In this document: positions 44,512-54,121 of the stretch, piece by piece | How the letters are laid out: every line of letters begins with the position of its first letter | Numbering within the stretch: position 1 is the stretch's first letter | Source: Bog-756 sp963835465 | GTDB taxonomy: Bacteria > Actinomycetota > Acidimicrobiia > Acidimicrobiales > RAAP-2 | Assembly (NCBI GenBank): GCA_963835465.1 | Contig: CAWIFR010000004.1 | Coordinates: 1 to 64,000, forward strand | Direction of reading: 5' to 3' | Length of the DNA: 64,000 bases | The notes under the pieces: model-generated | Database searches by the model: none | The model's input: only the letters and a program-made list of their open reading frames with translations | What the model was told of the DNA's origin: nothing | Program-made: the position numbers and the translations under genes

Positions 44512-45009
44512 ATGCCGAAGCGGAGTGCCGGGCTCCTGCCGTATCGCCTGGTCGGGGTCGGCGCGCTGGAGGTGTTCCTCGTCCATCCCGGGGGCCCCTT
44601 CTGGAAGGCCAAGGATGAGCGCTCGTGGTCCATCGCCAAAGGCGAGTACACCGAGGGGGAGGAGGCGTCGGCCGCCGCAGAGCGGGAGTTCGAGGAGGAG
44701 GTCGGGGTGTCGGCTCCGCCGGGCCCCCGCCTCGATCTGGGCGAGATCAGGCAGTCTTCCGGGAAGCTGGTCACGGCCTGGGCCATCGAGGCCGACCACT
44801 TCTCAGTCGCAGAGGTGAGGAGTAATGAATTCGAGTTGGAATGGCCGCCTCGATCCGGTGTCCGGCGGCGGTACCCCGAGGTGGACCGGGCCGAATGGAT
44901 GTTGGCGGCCCAGGCCCGGCACAAGCTGATTGCCGCGCAGGTGGTGTTCGTCGACCGGTTGATGGAGCTGCTGGCTGGCATCGGGGCATCTCCGCTCGAA
45001 GGCGGTTGA
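44512..45009 (+). CDS. NUDIX hydrolase
   Basis: A 165-residue pyrophosphohydrolase. The Nudix box GX5EX7REUXEEXGU is complete (residues about 44-66, from GEYTEGEEASAAAE through REFEEEVGV). The N-terminus (AGLLPYRLVGVGALEVFLVH) and DRAEWMLAAQARHKL helix fit the NTP-PPase-like subgroup with unknown nucleotide substrate. GAGGAGG precedes ATG 44512. Convergent with the kinase gene. Confidence 0.9.
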   Translation: MPKRSAGLLPYRLVGVGALEVFLVHPGGPFWKAKDERSWSIAKGEYTEGEEASAAAEREFEEEVGVSAPPGPRLDLGEIRQSSGKLVTAWAIEADHFSVAEVRSNEFELEWPPRSGVRRRYPEVDRAEWMLAAQARHKLIAAQVVFVDRLMELLAGIGASPLEGG

Positions 45010-45114
45010 AGCGATCGTCCGACGGTTGCAGCCGGTTTCGTGATCGATACTGACTCGGGCCCCGGGGAACGGCCGGGAGAGCGCCGCCATTGCCGTGGAC
45101 CCGCCCCTGGCTGG

Positions 45115-46710
45115 CTAGTGGTCACCTCCCTTGGCCGGTTTCTTGTGCGACGGAGCCTTCGAGGCCGGGACCGACGGCTGGGTGGTTGTTGTCGTCGGGG
45201 GTGGGGGAGGCACTGCATACGCGACCGTGACGGTGGCCCCCAACCTCATCCGACCCGACGGAGCGATGGCGACCACGGTGCCCGGGGTGGCATTGGACGT
45301 GGTCCCGCTCTGGATCGGCTCCACGCCGAGCGAAGCCAGGGTGGCCAACACCTGGGCCACCGGCTGACCCTGGAACCGCGTACCACTGACATCGACGAAG
45401 CCGGATGCGGTGCGGAGCAACACCCGCGAGCCGGGACGCAGGCTCGAACCGCGGCGCGGTACCTGGGAGACGACCCGACCGGCGGGCTGGTCGACATCCA
45501 CCGGATCCACTCGGGCATCGAGGCCGATCTGGTGGAGTCGGGCGGTGGCCGCCACGGCGGTCATTCCCTTCAGGTCGGGCAGCGTGACCGGGGATGGCCC
45601 GAGGGACAGCCAGACCGCCGCTCCGGCCACGACGAGGACGACCAGCGTGGCGACCAGGGTCCACAACCGACGCCGGCGGTGCGCCTCTATCCCCGCCCCA
45701 GCGAGCACCGGCATGGCGCTGCTTCCGAGGATCGCGGTTCCTTCCCGATCGCCCTCCGTGGGGTCACCGGCGCCCGGATCCAGGGGTGGAGGGAGAAGGC
45801 CGGTGTCACCCGAGCCGTAGTTCGGGACCTCCACCCCGGCAGGTTCGGGCGTGGCGGGCACGTGACCCCCACCGAGGCTCGCCTGCAGGGCTGACGCCTC
45901 AGCCCTCACCGCGGCCGCCGAGGCGGGACGCCGGGCCGGGTCCTTGGCCAGCAACCTGAGGACGAACCCGCCGACCTGGGGCGGCACGTCGGCGGGCAGC
46001 GGCGGCGGGTTGTCGTGGATATGGGCCAGGGCGACCGCCATGGGCTCCACGTTGGCGAACGGTGCCTGCCCGGTGAGGCAGAAGTAGGCCACCGCCCCCA
46101 GGGAGTAGAGGTCCGAGGCGGGTGTGGCCCCGTCCCCGCGCAGTTGTTCCGGCGCCATGTACTGGATCGTGCCGACCAGGGGTCCGGTCCGGGTCGGAGG
46201 TGAATTGCCGGGCGACCTGGCTATGCCGAAGTCGGTCAGTTTGGCGCTGCCCGTGGTCGGGAGGAGCAGGTTGGCCGGCTTGATGTCCCGGTGGACGAGC
46301 CCACGGTCGTGGGCGACCTGCAGCCCGAGGGCGACCTGCTCCACGATCTCCAGAGTGGAACGCACCCCGAGCGGCCCCGATCGTTGCACCCGGCGGTCGA
46401 GCGACTCGCCACTCACCAACTCCATGACGATGAAGGCCCGATGGCTCCCCTCGTCGTCGACCTCTTCGCCGTAGTCGTAGACCGAGGTGATGGCCGGCGA
46501 GGACAGGCTGGCCGCCGCCTGGGCCTCGAAGCGGAAGCGCTCATACCCGAGCCCATCGGACTCGGACTCCGGTCTGAGGACCTTGACGGCGACGTCCCGG
46601 CCCAGGAGCCGGTCGGTGGCCCGCCACACGTCGCCCATGCCGCCGCTGGCGATCCGGTGGACGAGCTCGTACCGGTCGCCGAACCTGGTTCCCTCGGAGA
46701 GCTTGGTCAT
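45115..46710 (-). CDS. PASTA-containing Ser/Thr protein kinase (PknB-like)
   Basis: A 531-residue transmembrane kinase. Kinase domain about residues 12-275, with glycine loop IASGGMGDVW, catalytic Lys in DVAVKVL, HRDIKPANLLL, DFGIA and APEQL. A membrane helix at 349-370 (LWTLVATLVVLVVAGAAVWL) leads to two PASTA domains (about 375-438 and 439-500) and a Pro/Thr then Lys-rich tail. PknB-type kinases sense cell-wall precursors and regulate growth and division. Only two PASTA repeats are present where PknB has four. The ATG has a plain upstream region. Confidence 0.9.
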   Translation of the reverse strand: MTKLSEGTRFGDRYELVHRIASGGMGDVWRATDRLLGRDVAVKVLRPESESDGLGYERFRFEAQAAASLSSPAITSVYDYGEEVDDEGSHRAFIVMELVSGESLDRRVQRSGPLGVRSTLEIVEQVALGLQVAHDRGLVHRDIKPANLLLPTTGSAKLTDFGIARSPGNSPPTRTGPLVGTIQYMAPEQLRGDGATPASDLYSLGAVAYFCLTGQAPFANVEPMAVALAHIHDNPPPLPADVPPQVGGFVLRLLAKDPARRPASAAAVRAEASALQASLGGGHVPATPEPAGVEVPNYGSGDTGLLPPPLDPGAGDPTEGDREGTAILGSSAMPVLAGAGIEAHRRRRLWTLVATLVVLVVAGAAVWLSLGPSPVTLPDLKGMTAVAATARLHQIGLDARVDPVDVDQPAGRVVSQVPRRGSSLRPGSRVLLRTASGFVDVSGTRFQGQPVAQVLATLASLGVEPIQSGTTSNATPGTVVAIAPSGRMRLGATVTVAYAVPPPPPTTTTTQPSVPASKAPSHKKPAKGGDH

Positions 46711-46811
46711 GGGGATGGTCCTCCAGGACGTGGTGAACGGGGGACGGCGGTCACCGTGTCCTGCCCGCCATTGTTACCGGATGTGCAGCTCCGCGATGAC
46801 CGCCCCCCGGT

Positions 46812-47972
46812 TCAGCGCTGATTCTGGCGGGGAAAGGCCACCTCCTGGAGGAGCAGGTGGATGGTGGCGGCGATGGGGATGGCGATCAGGGCACCGATGA
46901 TGCCGAGGAGGGATCCGCCGATCAGGGTGGCGATGATGGTCAGCCCTGGGGTCACCTTCACCGTGTGCTTCATGACCCGGGGATTCAACAGGTAGTCCTC
47001 CAGGAAGCGGTAGGCGATGTAGAAGCAGGCTGTGGCGATCCCGACGGGGAGGCCCCTGCTCAGGGCGACCAGCGACACGATGATGCCGGCGATGGTGGAG
47101 CCCACCATCGGGATGAGGTCGAAGATGCCCACCACCAGGGCCAACAACAGTGCGTAGGGAACCCCGAAGGCGACGAGCCACACGTAGGTGCCGACGGCGG
47201 AGACGACCGATGTCACCAGGTTGCCGAGCATGAAGCCCCCCACCCGGTCGAACACCTCGTCGGTGAGGCGGCCGACCCGCTCCCGCCGGCTCCGGGCGAT
47301 GAGGGAGAGCCAGAGTCTCTTCACGCCGGGCAGTGCGATGAGGAAGTAGATGGTCAGGGCGAGGACGCTCACCGTGGCCACCCCGACCGAGAGCAGTACC
47401 TTGCCGGCCCCGAGGAGTCCGCCGCTCACCGGCAGTTTGAGCTTGCTCTTGCCGTTCAGGTATCCGGTCAGGTGGAGCTTGTGGACCCACCGGCCGGCCC
47501 ATCCCTTGCCGGCGATGAGGTTCTCCTTGTAGTGGGGGTAGTTGGTGACCAACACGTGGAACTCGTGGGAGATCGGGGGGATGGCCACAAGGATGAACAT
47601 CACGATCACGAGTACGAAGCCACCGGTGACGATGGCCACCCCCAGTCCTCGGGACAGCGATCGGTCGGTGAGGAACTCGATGACAGGGTTCAGCCCCACG
47701 GCGATGAACAGGGCGAGGCCCACGATGACCAGGGCGCTCGCCACGTCGGCCAGACCGCGGAAGAACAGGTAGGCGACACCGACCCCCAGGGCCCCGGTGA
47801 GTCCGACGAAGAACGGGCTCCGGTGGTCGAGGGGGCGGCCGGGTGTGCCGAGCGAGTCGTCGGACTCGTGCAGCTCCCGCTCGACGTGGGACGGCAGGAC
47901 CAGGACCTCGGGGGACGGCGGTGGCACCGCGGCGCCCAGGAGCTCCGGTTCGGTGGCGCTGCCGGTACTCAC
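46812..47972 (-). CDS. AI-2E family transporter
   Basis: A 386-residue (from GTG 47972) membrane protein with eight or so helices and the family's central soluble segment. Conserved pieces are VGLNPVIEFLTDR, VAIPPISHEFHVLVTNYPHY, DLIPMVGSTIAGIIVSLVAL and AYRFLEDYLLNPRVMKHTVK near the C-terminus. Members export small molecules (AI-2, in some cases) or act as Na+/H+ antiporters. An in-frame ATG lies at 48008; GGAG just upstream of GTG 47972 favours the latter. The stop is 101 bp before the PASTA kinase start, same strand. Confidence 0.85.
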   Translation of the reverse strand: MSTGSATEPELLGAAVPPPSPEVLVLPSHVERELHESDDSLGTPGRPLDHRSPFFVGLTGALGVGVAYLFFRGLADVASALVIVGLALFIAVGLNPVIEFLTDRSLSRGLGVAIVTGGFVLVIVMFILVAIPPISHEFHVLVTNYPHYKENLIAGKGWAGRWVHKLHLTGYLNGKSKLKLPVSGGLLGAGKVLLSVGVATVSVLALTIYFLIALPGVKRLWLSLIARSRRERVGRLTDEVFDRVGGFMLGNLVTSVVSAVGTYVWLVAFGVPYALLLALVVGIFDLIPMVGSTIAGIIVSLVALSRGLPVGIATACFYIAYRFLEDYLLNPRVMKHTVKVTPGLTIIATLIGGSLLGIIGALIAIPIAATIHLLLQEVAFPRQNQR

Positions 47973-48334
47973 GACTCCGCACTCCTCGCCGCCTCCGGAG
48001 GCGGGCATCGGCCAATGCCTGGAGGCCGACGTACGTCGTCCCAGTGGCGGAGCGCCACACCCGCGGCACGATGACGACCCCGGGGGCCTCCCCCGGGGCG
48101 GCGCTGCCGCTCCTCACAACGGAGCGGCGGTGAGGCAGGGACCGATCGGGCCGGGCGGACCAGTGTCAGGGAGGTCGTCATAGGGATGAGGAACGTCCCA
48201 TGGGGGCCGCGCCGAAACCCACCCATTCCCGGTGGTCATGCGGGCAAACATGCGACGGCCGCCCCGCTCGGCGATCGATGGTCCCCGCCCCCGCCCCCGT
48301 GATGGTCGAGGTCGAGGTACGGCCGGCCCCCTGC
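47973..48334. other. Region between AI-2E transporter and acyl-CoA ligase
   Basis: About 360 bp without a recognisable product on either strand. It marks the border of the catabolic cluster that begins with the acyl-CoA ligase. No hairpin with a T-run is visible. Confidence 0.35.
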
Positions 48335-49996
48335 TTACCCCCCGCCGCCGGCCTCGGCCACGTCCTTGGCCCACGGGTAGTCGGCTTTCCCGGAGGGGGA
48401 GCGGGGGACGCTGGCCACCACGGAGAGCTGACGAGGCACCTTGTGGCCGGCCAGGTGCTCCCGGCAGTAGGCCTGTACCTCGTCGAGTCCGGGCGCCCCC
48501 ACCTCGTCGACCGGCTGGACCACGGCGGCCACCCGCTCACCGAACCGCTCGTCGGGCACGCCGACCACGACGGCGTCGACGATGGCCGGGTGCGACTTGA
48601 GGACGGCCTCCACCTCCTCGGGGTAGACCTTTTCGCCCCCGGAGTTGATGCATATCGACCCGCGCCCGAGCAGCCGGATGGTCCCATCGGCTTCGAGGGT
48701 GGCCATGTCACCGGGCAGCGCCCACCGGACCCCGTCGACGGTGACGAAGGTGCGGGCCGATTGCTCGGCGTCGTGGAAGTAGCCGACGGGCACACGCCCC
48801 TTGGTGGCCAGCCGTCCGACCTCCCCGGAGCCGGCGGCCACCGGACGGAGGTCCTCGTCGAACACGGTGGTCCGGTCGTCGGCGGTGAACCGGAGGGCCT
48901 GACCCGCTGCCTGGCCCCGCACGGTCAGGGAGATCGCCTGGGCCGGTGACTCGGACGAGCCGATGGCCTCGGTGAGGATCATGACCGAGGGGAAGCCGGT
49001 GAACAGCCGGTCCTTCACGTCGGTGGACATGATGCTGCCCCCCGAGCCCAGCATGAGCAGCGAGCCGAGGTCGTAGCGACCCGGGTGCTGCTCGATGGCC
49101 TCGACGATGGGTCGGCCCGTCGAGTCGCCCACGATGGTCAGCATCGTGGGCCGCTCGGCCTCGACGGTCTGGAGCACCGTCTCGGCCTCGATGGTGCGGG
49201 CGGGGTGGAGGACCGCCCGACCGCCCCCGAGCAGGGCTCCCCACGCCGACCAGTGCCCGCTCACGTGCATCAGCGGCCCGAGGGCGTAGGAGACGAAGAT
49301 GTCCGGGACGGTGACGCCTTGGGCGGCCAGGGCGGCCAGTCTCGGCGGGACGGGCAGCACGGCGTTGGCGGCCACCTCCTCGGGCCGGGTCACGACCACC
49401 CCCGGGGTCATGGTGGCGAAGAAGATGTCCTCGTGCCGCCACAGGACACCCTTGGGCCGGCCGGTGGTCCCGCCGGTGTAGGCGATGTACCCGTCATCGG
49501 CCGAGCGGGGCCCGAAGCCCGCCGAGGGAGGGTGCCCGGCGAGCATGCCCTCATAGTCCACGGCATCGGGCAGGTCCCCGGATCCTGCCGATCCGTCGTC
49601 TACGACGATCACATGCTCCAGCAGGGGCAGCCGCCCGAGGATGGAGGCCACCACCGGGACGAAGGTGGCCTCCACCACCAGTGCCTTGAGCTCGGCGTTG
49701 GCGAACAGGTAGGCCAGCTCCTCGCCCACATAGCGGTAATTCACGTTGATGGGCACGGCCCGCACCTTGTAGGCCGCCACCATGCCCTCGAGGTACTCGG
49801 GTCGGCTGTACAGGTAGAGCCCGATGTGGTCGTCCGGCCCGATGCCCATGGCCTGGAGGGCATGGGCCAGTCGGTTGGACCGCTCGTCGAGTTGGCGGTA
49901 GGTCAGCCGGGTGTCCCGCCAGACCACGGCCAGGCGTTCGGGGACCCGGTCGGCCACACTCTCGAAAAGATCGGCCAGGTTGAACTCCACGGTCAC
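48335..49996 (-). CDS. Acyl-CoA synthetase (AMP-forming)
   Basis: A 553-residue ANL-family ligase. The adenylation P-loop YTGGTTGRPKGV lies near residue 190, ILTEAIGSSE near 340, GDMATLEADGTIRLLGR near 440, and the catalytic C-terminal Lys in SPSGKADYPWAKD. It activates a carboxylic acid as CoA thioester; the FadD3-like composition suits bulky steroid- or terpenoid-type acids, but the substrate cannot be read. Start is GTG 49996 (or GTG 49990 with a better-spaced AAGG). Overlaps nothing; 22 bases from the dehydrogenase stop. Confidence 0.9.
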   Translation of the reverse strand: MTVEFNLADLFESVADRVPERLAVVWRDTRLTYRQLDERSNRLAHALQAMGIGPDDHIGLYLYSRPEYLEGMVAAYKVRAVPINVNYRYVGEELAYLFANAELKALVVEATFVPVVASILGRLPLLEHVIVVDDGSAGSGDLPDAVDYEGMLAGHPPSAGFGPRSADDGYIAYTGGTTGRPKGVLWRHEDIFFATMTPGVVVTRPEEVAANAVLPVPPRLAALAAQGVTVPDIFVSYALGPLMHVSGHWSAWGALLGGGRAVLHPARTIEAETVLQTVEAERPTMLTIVGDSTGRPIVEAIEQHPGRYDLGSLLMLGSGGSIMSTDVKDRLFTGFPSVMILTEAIGSSESPAQAISLTVRGQAAGQALRFTADDRTTVFDEDLRPVAAGSGEVGRLATKGRVPVGYFHDAEQSARTFVTVDGVRWALPGDMATLEADGTIRLLGRGSICINSGGEKVYPEEVEAVLKSHPAIVDAVVVGVPDERFGERVAAVVQPVDEVGAPGLDEVQAYCREHLAGHKVPRQLSVVASVPRSPSGKADYPWAKDVAEAGGGG

Positions 49997-50018
49997 GCCT
50001 TCCCCACGGGTCCGGACC

Positions 50019-51221
50019 TCAACGGACCAGGTCCGAGAACGGCACATCCTTGTCCAACCGACTGTCATGGGGGAGCCCCAGGGTCCGCTCGCCGATCACA
50101 TTGCGCTGCACCTCGTCGCTCCCGGCGGCGATGCGCAGGGAGGGCGAGCTGAGGAGCTGCTGTTGCCAGTACCCGTGGTCGGGAGTGTCGTCGCCGAGCA
50201 ACATGCCCCGGGCTCCCTGCAGGTCCACGGTCAGCTGGGCCATCTCCGTGGCCATCTGGGAGTTGAACAGCTTCAGGATGGTGGACGCGGGGGTGGCCAC
50301 CCCCCGGCTCACCGCGGTCTGAGCCCGGAAGCCCAGGTACCGCATGATCTGGCCCTTGGTGTAGCTGTCGACCAACCGTTGCCGCATGAGGGGATCGGCA
50401 GTGGCACCGCACTCCCGGGCCAGCTGGAGGACCTGCGGGAAGCTCGAGACGCCGCCACTCAGACTCCTCTCGTTGGCCAGGGTGGTCATGGTGGCCCTCC
50501 AGCCCCCGTTGACCTCCCCGACCACATTGGACGCCGGAACCCGTACGTCGGTGAAGAACACCTCGTTGAAGGTGGCCCCACCGGTCATCTGGCGAAGGGG
50601 CCGCACCTCGACCCCGGGCGTACGCATGTCGAGGAGGAAGAAGCTGATGCCGCGGTGCTTGGGGACGTCGGGATCGGTTCGGGCCAACAGGATGCCCCAG
50701 TCGGCGTGGTGGGCCCCCGAGCTCCACACCTTCTGGCCGTTCACCACCCACTCGTCTCCATCGGTCTCCGCCCGTGTGGCCAGGCCGGCGAGGTCGGAGC
50801 CGGCGCCGGGCTCGCTGAACAGCTGGCACCAGATCTCCTCGCCCCGGAGCATGGCCGGGAGGTGGCGGGACCGCTGCGCGTCGGTGCCGTGCCCGATGAT
50901 GGTCGGGCCGGCCATGCCGATGCCCACCGCGAACAGTCCGGTGGTGACGTCGAACCGGGCCTCCTCCTGACGGAAGATCATGGCCTGGACGATGTCGCCA
51001 CCCCGACCGCCGAACTCGACCGGCCAGGTGATGCCGGCCCAGCCGCCATCGAACAGCCGGCGCTGCCAGGCCTTGCCCTCGGCGACGAAGATGTCGTCGA
51101 AGTCGTAGAAGGAGTGGGAGGTCGAGAGCTCGCCGGGCTCCTTCTCCTTGGCGTTCTGACGCAGCCAGCCGCGGGCCTCCTGACGGAAGGCCGCCTCCTC
51201 GGCGGTGTCGTCGAAGTCCAT
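50019..51221 (-). CDS. Acyl-CoA dehydrogenase
   Basis: A 400-residue flavoprotein. It has QLFSEPGAGSDLAGL (FAD-binding), the VVNGQKVWSSGAHHADWG segment, and SLRIAAGSDEVQRNVIGERTL at the C-terminus. Catalytic base position unclear. It introduces an alpha-beta double bond in an acyl-CoA. The tail IGERTLGLPHDSR fits the FadE26-34 type found in steroid and terpenoid clusters. It lies between the DUF35 gene and the ligase gene on the same strand. Confidence 0.9.
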   Translation of the reverse strand: MDFDDTAEEAAFRQEARGWLRQNAKEKEPGELSTSHSFYDFDDIFVAEGKAWQRRLFDGGWAGITWPVEFGGRGGDIVQAMIFRQEEARFDVTTGLFAVGIGMAGPTIIGHGTDAQRSRHLPAMLRGEEIWCQLFSEPGAGSDLAGLATRAETDGDEWVVNGQKVWSSGAHHADWGILLARTDPDVPKHRGISFFLLDMRTPGVEVRPLRQMTGGATFNEVFFTDVRVPASNVVGEVNGGWRATMTTLANERSLSGGVSSFPQVLQLARECGATADPLMRQRLVDSYTKGQIMRYLGFRAQTAVSRGVATPASTILKLFNSQMATEMAQLTVDLQGARGMLLGDDTPDHGYWQQQLLSSPSLRIAAGSDEVQRNVIGERTLGLPHDSRLDKDVPFSDLVR

Positions 51222-51237
51222 GGTCGCTCCTCCTCGC

Positions 51238-51668
51238 TCAGCCCGCGGCGGGCCGCCAGAACGGGAGGCCGACGTCGTCGGCCGCCTTCAGGATCAGCAC
51301 CTCGAGGGCCATGCCCACGTGGAGGTCCTCGATGTCGCACTCCACGATGTTGGACATCATCCGCACGCCCTCCTCGAGCTCCACCATCCCGACGGCGTAG
51401 GGCGAGAGGGCGGCGAACGCCGCGGCGCGGTTCTGTCGGATGACGGTGTAGGTGTACAGGCTGCCCCGGCCCGAAGCCTCGACCCACTCGGTCTCGCCGG
51501 CACAGTGCACGCACAGCGATCGCGGATAGAACTGGAACTCACTGCACGCGGTGCACCGCTGGAGGACCAGCGTGCCTGCCGCGGCCTGCTGCCAGTAGTG
51601 GAGGGAGGCGTGATCGGGGCGGGGAGGGCACGGTGGCCCAAGGTCTCGGCGATGTCCTCGATGCTCAT
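51238..51668 (-). pseudogene. DUF35 Zn-ribbon/OB-fold acyl-CoA-associated protein, one frameshift
   Basis: The product continues from MSIEDIAETLGHRALPAP (first frame) to DHASLHYWQQAAAGTLVLQR, then the zinc ribbon CTACSEFQFYPRSLCVHC and the OB-fold GSLYTYTVIRQNRAAAF in a second frame. The shift is in a C/G run near 51615, one base missing. The true start is fixed by an ATGA overlap with the thiolase stop (51665-51668). Such proteins pair with thiolase-fold aldolases (Ltp2-ChsH2 type). The frame after the shift is otherwise perfect. Confidence 0.8.
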
Positions 51669-52843
51669 GTCCGTCCTTCCCTTCCGAGTACGACCGTCCC
51701 GATGCAGGAGAGGTAGCCACCCGACCCGCAGGCCACGGCGATCTCGGCGTCGGGCACCTGGGCCGCGCCGCCGTCGCCGCGGAGCTGGCGGACCGCCTCG
51801 ATGATCAAGAAGATGCCCCGCATGCCCGGGTGGCAGGACGAGAGCCCGCCCCCATCGGTGTTGAGGGGCCGACGCCCTCCCCGACGGAGCACCCCGGTCT
51901 CCACGAAGGCGCCGCCCTCCCCCTTGGCGCAGAACCCCATGTCCTCCAGGAGCAGCAGCACGGTGATGGTGAAGCTGTCGTAGATCTGGAGGGTGTCCAC
52001 GTCATCGGGCTTGATCCCGGCCCGGGCGAAGGCCTCGGGACCGCACTGGGCCGCCGCCGTGGTGGTGAAGTCGGGCATCTGGCTGATGGTCCAATGGGTC
52101 TGGGCCCCGGCCGCTCCCAGCACGGAAACCGGGGCCCGGGGCAGGTCGCGGGCCCGCTCCCGGGTCGTCATGATGAAGGCGCCGCCCCCGTCGGAGATGA
52201 CACAGCAGTCCAGCTTGTGCAGGGGATCGGCAATCATGCGCGAGGCCAGGACGTCCTCGACGGTGATCGGGTCGCGGTACTGGGCCAACGGGTTCAGTCC
52301 GGCGTACTCCCGTACGCCCACAGCGATCTCGGCCAATTGCTCGGGCGTGGTGCCGAACTCGTGCATGTGCCGACGGGCGGCCATGGCGTAGCTGCCCGCC
52401 AACACGTTGCCCCAGGAGCACTCGAACTGGGAGGGTCCCGCCACTCGGCCCGAGGTGCCGGCAAAGGTGCTCGTGCCCAGCATCCGGCCCATCCGGGACA
52501 ACATGTCCGAGCCGTAGGTCACAAGGACCACGTCGCACATCCCCGCCTCGATGGCCGCCGCCGCGTGCTGGACGTAGAACTCGAACGTCGAGCCCCCCAC
52601 CGAGGTCCCGTCGATCCACCGGTGGTTGATCCGGAGGTACTCGGCCATGTTGGCGGCGTCGTCGACGTTGTTGGCAAAGCCGGTCCCCGCACACATGTAC
52701 CCGTCGATCTCGGACTTCTCCAGGCCTGAGTCGGCCAGGGCCCGGCGCAGGGCCATGGCGTGGTGCTCCATGGCGTCGAGCTTGGGTGCCACCGGGTAGT
52801 CACTCAGGCCGATCCCGACGATGACCGGGTCACGTGCTCCCAT
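51665..52843 (-). CDS. Thiolase-fold protein (Ltp2-like, Cys replaced)
   Basis: A 392-residue thiolase-superfamily protein (SCP-x/lipid-transfer subgroup). It carries VIVGIGLSDYPVAPK, GYMCAGTGFANNVDDA, GTSVGGSTFEFYVQHAAAA and TLQIYDSFTITVLLLLEDMG. Where catabolic thiolases have the nucleophilic Cys, this reads SVGGST; Ltp2-type retro-aldolases also lack the Cys. Its stop overlaps the start of the DUF35 gene by ATGA. The start is ATG 52843. Proposed: side-chain C-C cleavage of a beta-hydroxyacyl-CoA with the DUF35 protein. Confidence 0.85.
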   Translation of the reverse strand: MGARDPVIVGIGLSDYPVAPKLDAMEHHAMALRRALADSGLEKSEIDGYMCAGTGFANNVDDAANMAEYLRINHRWIDGTSVGGSTFEFYVQHAAAAIEAGMCDVVLVTYGSDMLSRMGRMLGTSTFAGTSGRVAGPSQFECSWGNVLAGSYAMAARRHMHEFGTTPEQLAEIAVGVREYAGLNPLAQYRDPITVEDVLASRMIADPLHKLDCCVISDGGGAFIMTTRERARDLPRAPVSVLGAAGAQTHWTISQMPDFTTTAAAQCGPEAFARAGIKPDDVDTLQIYDSFTITVLLLLEDMGFCAKGEGGAFVETGVLRRGGRRPLNTDGGGLSSCHPGMRGIFLIIEAVRQLRGDGGAAQVPDAEIAVACGSGGYLSCIGTVVLGREGRT

Positions 52844-52937
52844 GGCTGCTCCTTCTGGTGGATGCGCCGCACCCTGGTCCGTGCGGTCGGGAGTGGCTAC
52901 CGTGAGTTCCTTCAGCGGTCAGGCCGGAGGGGGACGA

Positions 52938-54101
52938 ATGGACATGGCAGAGGCACCGCCGACGACAGGCGGGGGACCGCTCACCGGCGTCCGAGTCGTC
53001 GAGATCGCCGGGCTCGGCGCGGGACCGTTCTGCGCCATGATGCTGGCCGACATGGGTGCCGACGTGGTCCGGGTGGACCGACCCGGGGGCTCGGGCGACG
53101 GAGGGATCCTCGGCCGCAACCGGCGTTCGGTCGAGATCGACCTCAAGTCCGACCCGGGACGCGCCCTGCTGTTGGACCTGGTCTGTCGGGCGGACGGGCT
53201 GATCGAGGCGTTCCGACCAGGAGTGGCGGAGCGCCTCGGGTTCGGACCCGAGGTGTGTCACGCCGTGCGCCCGGTCCTGGTCTACGGACGGGCTACGGGA
53301 TGGGGGCAGGAGGGGCCCTGGAGCGCGATGGCCGGCCACGACATCAATTACATCGCCCTGTCCGGGGTGTTGAGCATGGTGGGCCCGAGGGGTGGGCCCC
53401 CGGTGCCCCCGCTCAATCTGGTAGGCGACTTCGGCGGGGGAGGCCTGCTGCTGGCCTTCGGGATGGTCTGCGCCCTGCTCGAGGCCCGCGCCTCGGGCGT
53501 CGGCCAGGTCGTCGACGGGGCGATGGTCGACGGCAGTGCCCTGTTGGCCACCATGTTCTTCGAGATGACGGCCCGGGGTCGCTGGTCCGAGGATCGGGGC
53601 ACCAACGCGCTGGACGGCGGCGCCCCCTACTACGACACCTATGAGACCTCCGACGGGAAGTGGGTGGCGGTCGGCGCAGTGGAGAGCCAGTTCTGGACCG
53701 CCTTCGTGGATCTGGTGGGCATCGCAGGGCCGGACCTGCCCGACCCGGCCGACCGGGCCGCCTGGCCCCGGCTGCGCGAACGGATCGCCGCGGCCATCGC
53801 CACCCGCACCCGGGACGAATGGGATGCCCTGGCCGCCGGCACGGACACGTGCCTCGCGCCCATCCTCACCCCGAGCGAGGCCCCCGAGCATCCCCACAAC
53901 CTGCAGCGGGAGGGCTTCGTGCTGGTGGGGGAGGCCCGCCAGCCCGCCCCGGCCCCCCGGTTCTCCCGCACGGTCCCCCGCCGGCCCAGACCGGCCCCGC
54001 TGTCCGGGTCCGACGCGCGCAACGTGCTGGCCGACTGGGGGTTCACCGACGACGAGACAGCGGCCTACGAGCGGAGCGGGGCCTACGTGGTCCCGGGGTG
54101 A
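52938..54101 (+). CDS. CaiB/BaiF family CoA transferase (alpha-methylacyl-CoA racemase-like)
   Basis: A 387-residue family III CoA transferase. VVEIAGLGAGPFCAMMLADM, GADVVRVDRP, EAFRPGVAERLGFGPEV and the catalytic Asp in VVDGAMVDGSALL are present. The AFRPGVAERLG segment is characteristic of Amacr/Mcr, which epimerises 2-methylacyl-CoA, while CoA transfer is the alternative. GGAGGGGGA lies before ATG 52938; divergent from the thiolase gene by 94 bp. Confidence 0.9.
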   Translation: MDMAEAPPTTGGGPLTGVRVVEIAGLGAGPFCAMMLADMGADVVRVDRPGGSGDGGILGRNRRSVEIDLKSDPGRALLLDLVCRADGLIEAFRPGVAERLGFGPEVCHAVRPVLVYGRATGWGQEGPWSAMAGHDINYIALSGVLSMVGPRGGPPVPPLNLVGDFGGGGLLLAFGMVCALLEARASGVGQVVDGAMVDGSALLATMFFEMTARGRWSEDRGTNALDGGAPYYDTYETSDGKWVAVGAVESQFWTAFVDLVGIAGPDLPDPADRAAWPRLRERIAAAIATRTRDEWDALAAGTDTCLAPILTPSEAPEHPHNLQREGFVLVGEARQPAPAPRFSRTVPRRPRPAPLSGSDARNVLADWGFTDDETAAYERSGAYVVPG

Positions 54102-54121
54102 TCGGTTGCGGCCGGCGCCGG

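Noticed and set aside
46774..48117. Long frames (400-450 codons) on both strands over the AI-2E transporter
   Set aside because: Their compositions (Arg/Pro/Gly or His/Asp/Gly rich) are typical of frame shadows; only the transporter frame has helices and family motifs.
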